64,000 nt of DNA from Albimonas pacifica (GCF_900113695.1 NZ_FOQH01000003.1:310001-374000), one strand, 5' to 3'; counted from the first letter of the stretch, positions 7,684 to 16,759 are shown. The notes: generated by a model from the letters alone, not told the origin. A program made the numbers and translations.

Positions 7684-9027
7684 TCAGTCGGCGGGGGCGG
7701 CGCGCTCGGCCTCGGGGAGGCCTTCGGGCTGGCCGATCACCGTGACCTTCAGCGCCTCGGGGGCCAGCAGGCGCGCCGCCACGCGGGCGATGTCGGCGGG
7801 CGTCACCGCCTCGATCAGCGCGTTGCGCTCCTCGAGATAGGCGGGCGTGAAGCCCTCCTCCATCAGGCCCGCGAGCTGGCCGGCGATCTTGGCGTTGGAA
7901 TCGAAGCGCAGCGGGTAGGCGCCGGTCAGGTAGCGCTTGGCCGCCTCCAGCTCCTCCTCCGTCACGCCTTCGTCGCGCATCCGCGTCCACTCGGCCCGGA
8001 TCACCTCGATCGCCTCCGCCACCCGGTCGTTGGCCGAGGCGACCCCGCCCGCCATCAGCGCCGCCCGGTCGTAGGGCGCGAGGTAGGAATAGACCCCGTA
8101 GGTCAGGCCACGCTTCTCGCGCACCTCCTCGGTCAGGCGCGAAGTGAAGCCGCCGCCGCCCAGGATGTGGTTCATCACGTAGGCCGGGATGAAGTCGGGA
8201 TCGTCGCGCGCCAGCCCCTCCTGCACGAAGGCCGCCGAGGACTGGGGGATGTCGAAGGGGATCACCGTGAGATCCCGGTCCGGGGAAAGCTCCGCCGGGC
8301 CCAGCGGCTCCCACGGCTCGGCCGGCAGGTCGCCCAGCAGGCGGTCGAGGAGCGGGCCCAGCTCCTCGGCGGTGATGTCGCCCACCACGCCGATGGCGAG
8401 GCGCGAGCGGTTCAGCGCCCGCTCGCGGGCCGCGCGCAGGTCGCCCGCGTCGATGGCGGCGACCGACTCGGGCGTCCCCTCCATCGGCCGCGCATAGGGG
8501 TCGTCGCCGAACAGCTCCTCGCGCCAGCTCCGGGCCAGGATCGCCTGGGGATCGGTCGCCTGGTCGCGCAGCGTCGCCAGGATCGAGGCGCGCATCCGCT
8601 CCATCGGCTCGGGGTCGAAGCGCGGCTCCACCAGGGCCGAGCGCAGCAGCTCCACCGAGGCGTCGCGCGTCTCGCTCAGCATCCGGGCGGAGACGGTGAA
8701 CGAATCCCGCCCCGCCTCGAACCCGTAGCGCATCGCGAGCTGGTCGGCGCGGGCCGAGAAGGCGGCCGACTCCAGCTCCCCCGCCCCCTCGTCGAGCATG
8801 GTCGAGAGGAAGTGGGTCACCCCCACCTTGTCGTCGGGCTCGCGCGAGGCGCCGCCCTCGAACGAGATCTCGATCGCCACCATCGGGATCGAGGGCTCCT
8901 CCACCAGCCAGGCGACGATGCCGCCGGGGGAGGTCACGATCTCCACGTCCGTGGCCGCCTGGGCGGGGACGAAGGGGACGGCGAGAAGCGCCAGCGCGGG
9001 CGCCACGATGCGGGCGAGACGGCTCAT
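7684..9027 (-). CDS. M16 family peptidase-like protein, metal site lost
   Basis: A 447-residue M16 (pitrilysin/insulinase) homologue with an N-terminal signal peptide ending about PAQA-ATD, so it should be exported. Where active M16 enzymes have HxxEH this protein reads HFLSTMLDEG, so the zinc ligands are gone and it should be a non-catalytic partner. The C-terminal half keeps the RGLTYGVYSY (R-Y pair) motif of M16 substrate-binding domains. Its ATG overlaps the stop of the active M16 gene, consistent with an obligate heterodimer. Such active/inactive pairs next to lspA are usual in Rhodobacterales. The pair also resembles PqqF/PqqG, and pqqABCDE is adjacent, but export argues against acting on cytosolic PqqA. 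Confidence 0.86.
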   Translation of the reverse strand: MSRLARIVAPALALLAVPFVPAQAATDVEIVTSPGGIVAWLVEEPSIPMVAIEISFEGGASREPDDKVGVTHFLSTMLDEGAGELESAAFSARADQLAMRYGFEAGRDSFTVSARMLSETRDASVELLRSALVEPRFDPEPMERMRASILATLRDQATDPQAILARSWREELFGDDPYARPMEGTPESVAAIDAGDLRAARERALNRSRLAIGVVGDITAEELGPLLDRLLGDLPAEPWEPLGPAELSPDRDLTVIPFDIPQSSAAFVQEGLARDDPDFIPAYVMNHILGGGGFTSRLTEEVREKRGLTYGVYSYLAPYDRAALMAGGVASANDRVAEAIEVIRAEWTRMRDEGVTEEELEAAKRYLTGAYPLRFDSNAKIAGQLAGLMEEGFTPAYLEERNALIEAVTPADIARVAARLLAPEALKVTVIGQPEGLPEAERAAPAD

Positions 9028-10433
9028 CCCTGCTGCTCCTGCGTGTCGGCGTCGGCGGTGGGGGCGGCGGCCTCGGGCGCAGGCGCGCGCAGCCAGCCGG
9101 TGACGGCGCGGCGGCGGTCGAAGACCTCCCGCGCCGCCTCCATCACGTCGGCGGCGGTCACCGCCTGCAGCCGGTCCGGCCACTCGGCGATCTGCTCGAG
9201 CGTGTAGTCCGAGGCCAGCGCCTGGCCGTATTCGCGCGCCAGCGCCATCTGGCTGTCCTGGCGATAGACCTCGGCCGAGCGGTAGCCCATCTTGATGCGC
9301 GCCAGCTCCTCCTCGGTCGGCCCGTCGGAGGCGAGGAAGTCCGCCAGCGTCGCGTCGAGCGCGTCCTCCGCCTCCTGCAGCGTATGGTCGGGGGCGGGCA
9401 CGGCGTAGAGGCCGAACTCCCCGTAGTCGCGCCAGTCGCCCGAATACCAGGCGCCGGCCTGCAGGGCGACGCCGCCGCCCACCACCATCGCCTGGGCGAA
9501 GCGCGAGTTGATGCCGTCGCCCAGCACGTCCGCCAGCACCTGCAGGGCGGCCGCGCGGGCCTGGTCGTCGCGCCGCGCGATCGTCAGGTACTCGCGCATC
9601 ACGTAGGGCTGGCCGATGCGCGGGTCCTCGTAGACCATCCGTCGCTCGACCAGCTGCGGGGGCTCCATCGGGCGCGCCCGCTCGGGCAGGTTCTCGGTGG
9701 GGGCGAGGGGGCCGAAATGCTCGCGCGCCAGGTCCTCGACCTGCTCGGGCGTCACGTCGCCGGCCACCACCAGGATCGCGTTGTTGGGCGCATAGTAGGT
9801 GCGGTAGAAGTCGAGCGCGTCCTGGCGCGTCAGCCCCTCCATCTCCGCCCGCCAGCCGATCACCGGGATCCCGTAGGGGTGGTTCATGTAGAGCGCCGCG
9901 TCGCGCTGCTCGCCGAAGATCGCCTGCGGGTTGGTGTCGGTGCGCGAGGACCGCTCCTCCAGGATCACCTGCCGTTCGGGCGTCACCTGGGCGTCGGTCA
10001 GCTCCAGGTCGCGCATCCGGTCGGCTTCCATCCGCATCACCAGCCCCAGGCGGTCGGCGGCGATGCGCTGGAAATAGCCGGTGTAGTCGCGCGAGGTGAA
10101 GGCGTTGTCCTGCCCCCCGTTCGCCGCCACGATCTTCGAGAAGGCGGCGTCCGGGATCTCGTCGGTGCCCTTGAACATCAGGTGTTCGAGGAAATGGGCG
10201 ATGCCGGACTTGCCCGGCGGCTCGTCGGCGGCGCCGATGCGGTACCACACCATGTGGGTGACGACCGGGGCGCGGTGATCCTCGATCACCACGCCGCGCA
10301 GGCCGTTCTCCAGCTCGAAGGTGGTCACGGCGGGCTCGGCGGCCGCGGGGGCGGCGAGGCTCGCGGCCAGGGAGGCGGCGACGAGGGCCGCGCGGGCCCG
10401 GCGGCGCGCCGGCCTGGGGGCGGGAAGGGTCAT
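9024..10433 (-). CDS. M16 family zinc peptidase
   Basis: A 469-residue zinc metallopeptidase of the M16B family. The inverted zinc motif HxxEH is intact (H80, E83, H84 in HFLEHLMF), with the NAFTSRDYTGYF substrate-pocket block after it. An Ala-rich signal peptide (about residues 1-32, ending AAAEP) sends it to the periplasm or outer face. It is translationally coupled (ATGA at 9024-9027) to a second M16 protein lacking the zinc ligands. The C-terminal tail is Ala/Pro/Glu-rich and probably disordered. Likely role: degradation or processing of exported peptides. Confidence 0.88.
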   Translation of the reverse strand: MTLPAPRPARRRARAALVAASLAASLAAPAAAEPAVTTFELENGLRGVVIEDHRAPVVTHMVWYRIGAADEPPGKSGIAHFLEHLMFKGTDEIPDAAFSKIVAANGGQDNAFTSRDYTGYFQRIAADRLGLVMRMEADRMRDLELTDAQVTPERQVILEERSSRTDTNPQAIFGEQRDAALYMNHPYGIPVIGWRAEMEGLTRQDALDFYRTYYAPNNAILVVAGDVTPEQVEDLAREHFGPLAPTENLPERARPMEPPQLVERRMVYEDPRIGQPYVMREYLTIARRDDQARAAALQVLADVLGDGINSRFAQAMVVGGGVALQAGAWYSGDWRDYGEFGLYAVPAPDHTLQEAEDALDATLADFLASDGPTEEELARIKMGYRSAEVYRQDSQMALAREYGQALASDYTLEQIAEWPDRLQAVTAADVMEAAREVFDRRRAVTGWLRAPAPEAAAPTADADTQEQQG

Positions 10434-10617
10434 GCAGGGCTCCCCTTGCGTCGGACAGGGCCGCGCGGACGCCGGGCGGCGCCCGCAGGGCGGTCGACCG
10501 AACCTAGGCCCCGCCGCGCCCGGCGCAAGGCGCGCGTCGCCGCGCGGGCTTCACGTCCTTGTGGCGCGGGGGAGAGGGCGGGGCAGGGGGCGGCGGGCAG
10601 GGCGCCGGAACGCCGAC

Positions 10618-10705
10618 GGCCCGCGCCGGAGCGCGGGCCGCAGGAACCCTGTCCCGCGCCGGGGCGCGGGCCGAGAAGAACGGGGTCCCGCGCCGGGGGC
10701 GCGGG
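10618..10705. repeat. Three tandem GC hairpins in a 326-base gap
   Basis: The gene-free stretch 10434-10759 between the BamF-like gene and the M16 pair holds three near-identical hairpins built on CCCGCGCC-GG-GCGCGGG, at 10618-10639, 10653-10670 and 10687-10705, spaced 34 bases apart. They lie 3' of the minus-strand lipoprotein gene and 5' of the protease gene, and could terminate or attenuate transcription. I see no gene in this gap. Confidence 0.55.
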
Positions 10706-10759
10706 CCGAGGGGATCGGGGTCGAATCCGCCGCCGCCGGGATCGGCGGCCGGGGCGCGA

Positions 10760-11371
10760 TCAGCCGCCCAGCGGGATGGAGATCGCGTTCGACGGGCTCT
10801 CGGGCGGCGCGGGGCTGGGCGTCGGGGTGGCGGCGCCCTGGTTGCGCAGCTCCTCGGACTCCGTGCGCGCGTCCAGGGTCTGGGCCGCGTCGGGATCGTT
10901 GATCTTGTAGCCGAACACGCTGTCGAGCGCGTACCACTGCTCCGGCTCCGGCGGCCGCTCGGTCTCGAGCCGCTGGCGGATCTGCGGATCGGCGGTCTCG
11001 GCGCCGGCGGCGTCCAGCAGCGCCAGCTCGCCCGGCGTGGGGGCCGCGGCCTGGGCCTGCGGGGTCGGGCCCGCGCCGGCCGAGGCCAGCGCCGCCTGGG
11101 CGGCCTGGTCGGGGCGCGGCTCCAGCGGGCTGCGCTCGCCCGGGGCGGGCGGGGGCAGGCTCTCGAAGCTCGGCGGCAGGCGCAGGGGCGCATGGGGCGC
11201 GACGTTGAACGGGTTGGGCGACTCGTAGTTCAGGCCCAGCGCGGTGCCCACGGCGTCGCGGCTGCCCGTGCAGGCGCTCAGCGCCACGCCCGCGCCGATC
11301 AGCGCGGCGACGCGCAGCGCGCGGCTCAGGCCGCGAGCGCGGCGGGCGGCGGTGGGGGCGTGGTTCGTCAT
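10760..11371 (-). CDS. BamF-like DUF3035 lipoprotein
   Basis: A 203-residue lipoprotein with an N-terminal Arg-rich segment, a hydrophobic helix and a lipobox LSAC at C34. The mature part is Pro/Ala/Glu-rich and includes NPFNVAP and YALDSVFGYKI-type segments seen in the DUF3035 family. In alphaproteobacteria this family includes BamF, a subunit of the outer-membrane beta-barrel assembly complex. It sits between lspA, which matures lipoproteins, and the M16 pair, the order usual in Rhodobacterales. Calling it a Bam subunit is family inference. Confidence 0.72.
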   Translation of the reverse strand: MTNHAPTAARRARGLSRALRVAALIGAGVALSACTGSRDAVGTALGLNYESPNPFNVAPHAPLRLPPSFESLPPPAPGERSPLEPRPDQAAQAALASAGAGPTPQAQAAAPTPGELALLDAAGAETADPQIRQRLETERPPEPEQWYALDSVFGYKINDPDAAQTLDARTESEELRNQGAATPTPSPAPPESPSNAISIPLGG

Positions 11372-11435
11372 GTCCCGCGGTCTCCTGTCGGCCCTGGCGC
11401 GGCCCTCGCCGTCATGCGGCGCGGGCGGGGCCCGT

Positions 11436-11903
11436 TCAGGCCCTCTGCTTGTCAGAACCGTCGAGGAGGATCAAGCCGGCGGCGCCCGCGAAGATGCACA
11501 CGTCCGCGACGTTGAAGGCGTAGGGATTGCGGATCCCGCAGCAGCTCATGTTCAGGAAGTCGAACACCGCGCCGTGGATCGCGCGGTCCAGCGCGTTGCC
11601 CAGCGCCCCCCCGATCAGCAGCCCGACCGAGGCCCGCCGCCAGACCTGGGGCATCCGCTGCGACCAGATCGCCAGCCCGATCGAGATCGCCACGGCCGCG
11701 AAGATCCAGACCCCGCGGCCGACGTCGGCCGCGAGGCCGAAGTTGGCCCCGGTGTTCCACGCCAGGGTGAAGCGCAGGAACGGATCGGCCACGTCCACGA
11801 CCAGCCGCTCGCGCAGCTCCAGCCCCTCCAGCACCCACCACTTGCTCGCCTGGTCCAGAAGGAAGGCCGCGGAAGCCGCAGCCAGAACGACGCCCGACCG
11901 CAT
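11436..11903 (-). CDS. lspA: Lipoprotein signal peptidase II
   Basis: A 155-residue inner-membrane aspartyl protease that removes signal peptides from prolipoproteins. Four hydrophobic segments are visible. Conserved blocks include DQASKWWV near the N terminus, WNTGANFG, and the two catalytic aspartates in GNALDR and FNVADVCIF. The length is typical. The BamF-like lipoprotein is immediately downstream. The short plus-strand frames across it are shadows. Confidence 0.92.
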   Translation of the reverse strand: MRSGVVLAAASAAFLLDQASKWWVLEGLELRERLVVDVADPFLRFTLAWNTGANFGLAADVGRGVWIFAAVAISIGLAIWSQRMPQVWRRASVGLLIGGALGNALDRAIHGAVFDFLNMSCCGIRNPYAFNVADVCIFAGAAGLILLDGSDKQRA

Positions 11904-11946
11904 GGGCCCTCCGGGACTTCTCCGCCTGCGCGCCTGGCGCGCGGCG

Positions 11947-12303
11947 TCAGTTGCTGGTCGCGCGAGGCTTGAAGCCGCCGCGCAGGATCTCGGTCGCGCT
12001 GGTCCGGTTCGCCCCGGTCGCCCCGCAGGACGAGTAGTAGCGGTTCGACACCGCGCTCTCGTACTCGAACAGGCGACGATCGCGGGGATCGCGCGGACCG
12101 GCCCTGAGGCCTCGATACCCGGTCGCGTCGATCTCGTCGATCTTCGCCAGCAGTTCCGGACAGGACAGCTGCGTCGCGGGCGCCAGACGGATCGCGATTC
12201 CGCCGCTGGTCACGAAGGTGTCCTGCGCGCGCAGCATCGGGGGCGCCGTGGCCAGCGGCGCCAGAATCGCCGCGGCGATGAGGAAACGTTTGATTGCAGT
12301 CAT
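11947..12303 (-). CDS. Small secreted protein of unknown function
   Basis: A 118-residue protein with a clear signal peptide (KRFLIAAAILAPLA, cleavage likely after MLRAQ). The mature part has exactly two cysteines, C48 and C93, well placed for one disulfide, and an Arg/Asp-rich middle. I do not recognise the family. It is upstream of lspA on the same strand, 43 bases away, so it could be co-transcribed. It faces a divergent TPR gene across a 165-base gap that is less GC-rich than its surroundings and should hold both promoters. Confidence 0.6.
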   Translation of the reverse strand: MTAIKRFLIAAAILAPLATAPPMLRAQDTFVTSGGIAIRLAPATQLSCPELLAKIDEIDATGYRGLRAGPRDPRDRRLFEYESAVSNRYYSSCGATGANRTSATEILRGGFKPRATSN

Positions 12304-12468
12304 GGCCTCGTCGTTGCGCGTTCGTCGCGCTCCTGTTTGATTTCACCGGATACCTGATCGTCAGCCCGTGTTCAAATTTGGGCGAGTCCTCGGCGTGGGG
12401 GCGCCGTCGCGCACGTTTTCGCGCGTCGCCGAGTTGGCGGAAGCGCCCGGCGTGGATATGTTCCCCCG

Positions 12469-14241
12469 ATGACGTTCTTCCAGAGTCCGGCGACGGGAGC
12501 GACCACCCAGATGCGAGCGAAGCTGAACAGGGCCCTGGCGGGGCTGGTGATGGCGGGCTGCGGGATCGCGCTCGTCGCGCCCGCCTCGGCGGCCGGCCTC
12601 TCGGGGTCCTATCTCGCCGCCCAGTCGGCTGCGGCGCGCAACGACTACCAGGCGGCGGCGCGTTATTTCGCCGCGGCGCTGGCCCGCGACCCGGCGAATC
12701 CCGGCCTGCGCGAGCGGACCATGAGCTTCAAGCTCCTGACCGGCGACCTGCGCGGGGCGGCGACGATCGCGCAGCTGATGCGCGACGCCGGCGCCGCCAC
12801 CCAGCTCGCCGAGCTGGCGCTGGCCGCCGACGACGTGGCTTCGGGCGACTACGCCGGCGCCGCCGAGACGCTCTCGACCGAGGACAGCCGGGTCAACGCC
12901 CTGGTCGGCGCCCTGATGCGCGGCTGGGCCGAGGCCGGCGCCGGAAACCGCGAGGCGATGGAGGAGGCGTTCTCCTCCCTCGACGGCGACGCCATGGGCG
13001 AGCTCTTCGGCAACTACCACCTCGGCCTCGCCCGCGCCGTGATCGGCGATCTCGAAGGCGCAAAGGAAGCGCTCGAGCGCACCCGCGACGAGGGCGGCGT
13101 CACCGGCCGCCCGGCGCTCGCCCTCGGGGCCGTGCTCGAGCTCACCGGCGACGACGAGGCCGCCCGCGCCATCTACGAGGGCATGGTCGCCTCCTCGCGC
13201 GACGAGCGGGTCGCCGCCTCCGCCCTGCAGCGCATGGCCCAGGGCGAGCCCGCGGCGCTGCCCGTGGCCGACGCCTCCGCCGGCACGGCCGAGGCGCTGT
13301 TCTCCATCGCCGCGGCCTTGGGCTCCGACCGCAACGCCGCCGTGGCGCTGCTCTACGCGCGCATCGCGCTGGCGCTGCGCCCCGACCTGCACGAGGCGCG
13401 CCTGCTGGTCGCGGGCCTGCTCGACGCCCAGGGCCAGGAGGAAGCCGCGGTCGAGGCCTTCCAGGTCGTCCCCCGCCGCTCGCCGCTCTTCATCTCCGCC
13501 GAGCTCGGGCGCGCCGACGCGCTGATGGCGCTCGACCGCCAGGACGAGGCGGTGGTGGTGCTCGAGAGCCTCTCGGCCGCCTACCCGTCCGAGCTCGACG
13601 CCCAGCTCGGCCTCGCCGCCGCCCTGCGCCGGACCGAGCGCTGGACCGACAGCGCCGCCGCCTACGACCGCGCCCTCGAGCTGATCAAGCCGGTCGAGCG
13701 TCGCCACTGGTCGGTGTTCTACGAGCGCGGAATCGCCCATGAGCGCGCCGGCGACTGGCCCGACGCCGAGGCCGACTTCCTCAAGGCGCTGGAGCTTTCG
13801 CCCGACAACCCGCTGGTCCTCAACTACCTCGGCTATTCCTGGGTCGAGATGCACATGCACCTCGACGAGGCCCAGGCGATGATCGAGAAGGCGGTCGAGC
13901 AGCGCCCCGACGACGGCTACATCACCGACTCGCTGGGCTGGGTGCTCTATCGCCTCGACAAGTTCGAGGAGGCGGTGCCCCACCTCGAACGCGCCGTCGA
14001 GCTGACGCCCACCGACCCGATCATCAACGACCACCTCGGCGACGCCCTGTGGATGGTCGGCCGCAAGCGCGAGGCCCGCTTCCAGTGGTCGCGCGCCATG
14101 TCCTTCGACCCCGAGGAGAAGGACGCCGTCCGGATCCGCGCCAAGCTCGACCGCGGCCTCGATTCGGTGCTCGCCGACGAGCGCGCCTCCGGTCCGCCGC
14201 GCACCGCGGGGGCCGAGGCGCCCAAGGCGGATGGCGGCTGA
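12469..14241 (+). CDS. Exported TPR-repeat protein
   Basis: A 590-residue protein made almost wholly of tetratricopeptide repeats. A signal-like helix (LAGLVMAGCGIALVAP then ASA-AG) lies at residues 23-42, preceded by 15 extra residues; the internal ATG before RAKLNRAL (12511) may be the true start. TPR units are clear in the C-terminal half, for example WPDAEADFLKALELSPDNPL and KFEEAVPHLERAVELTPTDP. Its stop overlaps the ispE start, a pairing I associate with Rhodobacterales. Probable role: a periplasmic scaffold. No specific function can be read. Confidence 0.8.
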   Translation: MTFFQSPATGATTQMRAKLNRALAGLVMAGCGIALVAPASAAGLSGSYLAAQSAAARNDYQAAARYFAAALARDPANPGLRERTMSFKLLTGDLRGAATIAQLMRDAGAATQLAELALAADDVASGDYAGAAETLSTEDSRVNALVGALMRGWAEAGAGNREAMEEAFSSLDGDAMGELFGNYHLGLARAVIGDLEGAKEALERTRDEGGVTGRPALALGAVLELTGDDEAARAIYEGMVASSRDERVAASALQRMAQGEPAALPVADASAGTAEALFSIAAALGSDRNAAVALLYARIALALRPDLHEARLLVAGLLDAQGQEEAAVEAFQVVPRRSPLFISAELGRADALMALDRQDEAVVVLESLSAAYPSELDAQLGLAAALRRTERWTDSAAAYDRALELIKPVERRHWSVFYERGIAHERAGDWPDAEADFLKALELSPDNPLVLNYLGYSWVEMHMHLDEAQAMIEKAVEQRPDDGYITDSLGWVLYRLDKFEEAVPHLERAVELTPTDPIINDHLGDALWMVGRKREARFQWSRAMSFDPEEKDAVRIRAKLDRGLDSVLADERASGPPRTAGAEAPKADGG

Positions 14242-15346
14242 CATGCCGGCCCCGGCGGAGGTCCCCGCCTCCGCCCCCTCCGCCCCCCTCACCGGCGCCC
14301 GCCCTCCCGGCGGGCGCCGTCGCGCATCCCCGCCGGCTGCCGGGGCCATCGCGATCTCCGCGCCGCGCCCCGCCGCCCCGGCGCGCGTCGCCTCCGCCTC
14401 CGGCGCCGCAACGGCGCCCTCCCGCAGGGGAGAGGGCGGCGCCGACCGCCGCCCGGCCTTCGAGCCCGCCACGGCCCTCGCCCCCGCCAAGGTGAACCTG
14501 CACCTGCACGTCCTGGGCCGGCGCGAGGACGGGCTGCACCTGCTCGAGTCCCTCACGGTGTTCCCCGACGTCTGCGACGTCGTGACCGCCCGCCCCGCCC
14601 CGCCGGGCGTCTTCTCGATCGAGGTCGCGGGCCCCTTCGCCGCCGGCGCCCCGGCCGACGCCTCCAACCTCGCGCTCCGCGCCGCGATCGCGCTGGCCGA
14701 GGCGGTCGGGCAGGGCCCCGCCGCCGAGGCCCCCCTCGGCGTCGCCCTGACGCTCGAGAAGACCCTGCCGGCGGCGGGCGGCATCGGCGGCGGCTCCGCC
14801 GACGCCGCCGCCGTCCTGCGCCTGATGAACCGCCTGTGGTCGCTGGACCTGCCTCTGGAACGCCTTTCGGAAATCGGCCTGAGCCTCGGCGCCGACCTCC
14901 CCGTCTGCCTCCACGCCCCGGCCCCCGCCTGGATGGCCGGCATCGGGGAGCGGGTCTCCGCCGTCTCCGGCGTCCCGCCGCTGGCGATCCTGCTCGCCAA
15001 CCCCGGCACGCCGACGCCCACGCCCGAGGTCTTCCGCCGCCTGCGCCACCGCGACGGCGCCCCCGCCGCATGGCCAGCGGAGGGCTGCCCCGGCCTCGAC
15101 GCCCTCGTCGGCTGGCTGTCTGACACCTCCAACATGCTGGAGCCCCCGGCGCGCGAGGTCGCGCCCGCCGTCTCCGGCCTGCTGCAGACAATCGCCGCGC
15201 AGCCCGGCTGCCGCCTCGCCCGGATGTCGGGCAGCGGCGCCACCTGCTTCGGCATCTTCGAGACCATGGCCGGGGCCGAGGCGGGGGCGCAGGCGCTCCG
15301 CCGCGCGGGCCTCTGGGCCGCCGCCGGCCGCTCCGCCGGCGCCTGA
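14231..15346 (+). CDS. ispE: 4-diphosphocytidyl-2-C-methyl-D-erythritol kinase with long N-terminal extension
   Basis: A GHMP kinase of the MEP isoprenoid pathway that phosphorylates CDP-methylerythritol. The kinase core starts near residue 84 (APAKVNLHLHVLGRREDG), with the ATP loop PAAGGIGGGSADAAA and the C-terminal MSGSGATCF motif. The core alone is of family length. The first ~80 residues are Ala/Pro/Arg low-complexity sequence absent from ordinary IspE, and include a translated inverted repeat at 14412-14443. I see no later ATG or GTG ahead of the core (GTG occurs only inside AKVNL), so either the extension is real or a rarer start is used. Confidence 0.88.
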   Translation: MAADMPAPAEVPASAPSAPLTGARPPGGRRRASPPAAGAIAISAPRPAAPARVASASGAATAPSRRGEGGADRRPAFEPATALAPAKVNLHLHVLGRREDGLHLLESLTVFPDVCDVVTARPAPPGVFSIEVAGPFAAGAPADASNLALRAAIALAEAVGQGPAAEAPLGVALTLEKTLPAAGGIGGGSADAAAVLRLMNRLWSLDLPLERLSEIGLSLGADLPVCLHAPAPAWMAGIGERVSAVSGVPPLAILLANPGTPTPTPEVFRRLRHRDGAPAAWPAEGCPGLDALVGWLSDTSNMLEPPAREVAPAVSGLLQTIAAQPGCRLARMSGSGATCFGIFETMAGAEAGAQALRRAGLWAAAGRSAGA

Positions 15347-15356
15347 GGGGGACTGC

Positions 15357-16457
15357 ATGGAAGAGATCGACTGCCTCGTGATCGGGGCCGGCGTGGTGGG
15401 CCTCTCGGTCGCGCGCGCCATGGCGACCGCCGGCCGCGAGGTGCTGGTGCTGGAGGCCGAACGCCTCATCGGCTCGCAGATGTCGAGCCGCAATTCCGAG
15501 GTCGTCCACGCCGGCATCTACTACCCGAAAGACAGCCTCAAGGCCCGGCTCTGCGTCGAGGGCCGCCGCCGCCTCTACGCCTACTGCGAGGAACGCGGCG
15601 TCGCCCATCGCAAATGCGGCAAGCTGATCGTCGCCTCCGAGCCCGGGCAGGTCGCGATGCTCGACGACCTGCTCGCCAAGGCGCAGGCCAACGGCGTGGA
15701 GGGGATGCGCAAGCTCTCGAAATCCGAGACGCTGGCGATGGAGCCCGCCCTGCGCGCCGAGGGCGCGCTGTGGTCGCCCGAGACCGGCATCGTCGACAGC
15801 CACGGCCTGATGCTCGCCTACCAGGGCGAGGCCGAGGACCACGGCGCCATGCTGGCGCTGGGCGCCCCGGTGACCGGGGGCGAGGTCGGCGGCGAGGGGA
15901 TCGTCATCGAGACCCCCGAGCTGACGCTCCGCGCCCGCACGGTCGTCAACTGCGCGGCCCTGAACGCCATCGCCATCGCCGGCGCCCTGCGCGGCTACCC
16001 GGTCGAGACCCTGCCGCGCCTGACCCTGGCCCGCGGCAACTATTTCTCCCTGACCGGCGCCACCCCCTTCTCCCGCCTGATCTACCCCGCCCCGGCCGAG
16101 CGCGGGGGCCTCGGCGTGCACCTCACGCTGGACCTGCAGGGCCGCGCCCGCTTCGGCCCGGACGTGGAGTGGATCGAGGCCGTCGACTACTCGGTCGACC
16201 CCGCCCGCGGCGAGCGCTTCTACGAGGCCATCCGCCGCTACTGGCCCGACCTGCCCGACGGGGCGCTGGCGCCGGCCTACGCCGGCATCCGCCCCAAGAT
16301 CGGCGAGGACCCCGGCGGTTTCGCCGACTTCACTCTCCACGGCCCCGAGACCCACGGGATCGCGGGCCTGTGGAACCTCTTCGGCATGGAGAGCCCGGGC
16401 CTGACCTCGTCGCTGGCGATCGGGGAATGGGTGCGCGGGCAGGCGGCGCCGGCCTGA
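15357..16457 (+). CDS. FAD-dependent oxidoreductase, L-2-hydroxyglutarate oxidase-like
   Basis: A 366-residue DAO-family flavoprotein. The Rossmann FAD motif is GAGVVGLSVARAMA at residues 10-23. SSRNSEVVHAGIYYP and the C-terminal GIRPKIGEDP and MESPGLTSSLAIGE blocks are characteristic of the LhgO/YgaF group that oxidises L-2-hydroxyglutarate to 2-oxoglutarate and feeds electrons to the membrane. It starts 10 bases after ispE. I am confident of the family and less so of the substrate. Confidence 0.8.
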   Translation: MEEIDCLVIGAGVVGLSVARAMATAGREVLVLEAERLIGSQMSSRNSEVVHAGIYYPKDSLKARLCVEGRRRLYAYCEERGVAHRKCGKLIVASEPGQVAMLDDLLAKAQANGVEGMRKLSKSETLAMEPALRAEGALWSPETGIVDSHGLMLAYQGEAEDHGAMLALGAPVTGGEVGGEGIVIETPELTLRARTVVNCAALNAIAIAGALRGYPVETLPRLTLARGNYFSLTGATPFSRLIYPAPAERGGLGVHLTLDLQGRARFGPDVEWIEAVDYSVDPARGERFYEAIRRYWPDLPDGALAPAYAGIRPKIGEDPGGFADFTLHGPETHGIAGLWNLFGMESPGLTSSLAIGEWVRGQAAPA

Positions 16458-16485
16458 GGCCGGGAGACCTCGGGCAGCGGTCTAC

Positions 16486-16759
16486 AGGCGCCCTGCGGGC
16501 GGGCTTGGCTGCGCTGCGCCGGGGGCGTGCGGGGCGCCCGGGCGCTGGAGGGCAGGGGCCTCCGGCGGGCTCCTGACTCACCCGAGAACAAGCCCGCGCC
16601 TGCTCTCCGGACCCGTCTCTCGCTTGCGATGCCTGAGCGACTCGCCCCCCGGGGGCAAGGACAAGCCCGGCTTCGCCGGGTCGCTGCGCGATCCTTGACC
16701 CCGGGGAGCGAGTCGCTCCGGGCGGCATCCGCGAGAGACGGCTCCGGAGAACAGGCGCT
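16486..16759 (-). repeat. Structured intergenic repeat, copy 2 (type B)
   Basis: This copy begins 28 bases after the oxidoreductase stop. It belongs to the type B group with CCGGCGGGCTCCTGACTCAC before the long hairpin. Its inner hairpin is CCCGGC-TTC-GCCGGG and the companion is TCGC-TGC-GCGA, both different from copy 1 yet fully paired. The outer stem carries TCTCTCG with CGAGAGA, the covarying variant shared with copy 5. Confidence 0.85.

Noticed and set aside
12361-15267. Very long minus-strand open frame (968 codons) antisense to the TPR and ispE genes, and similar long frames elsewhere
   Set aside because: The translations are rich in Gly, Arg, Ala, His and Asp with no domain pattern, and they oppose genes with clear families. 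High GC content removes stop codons.
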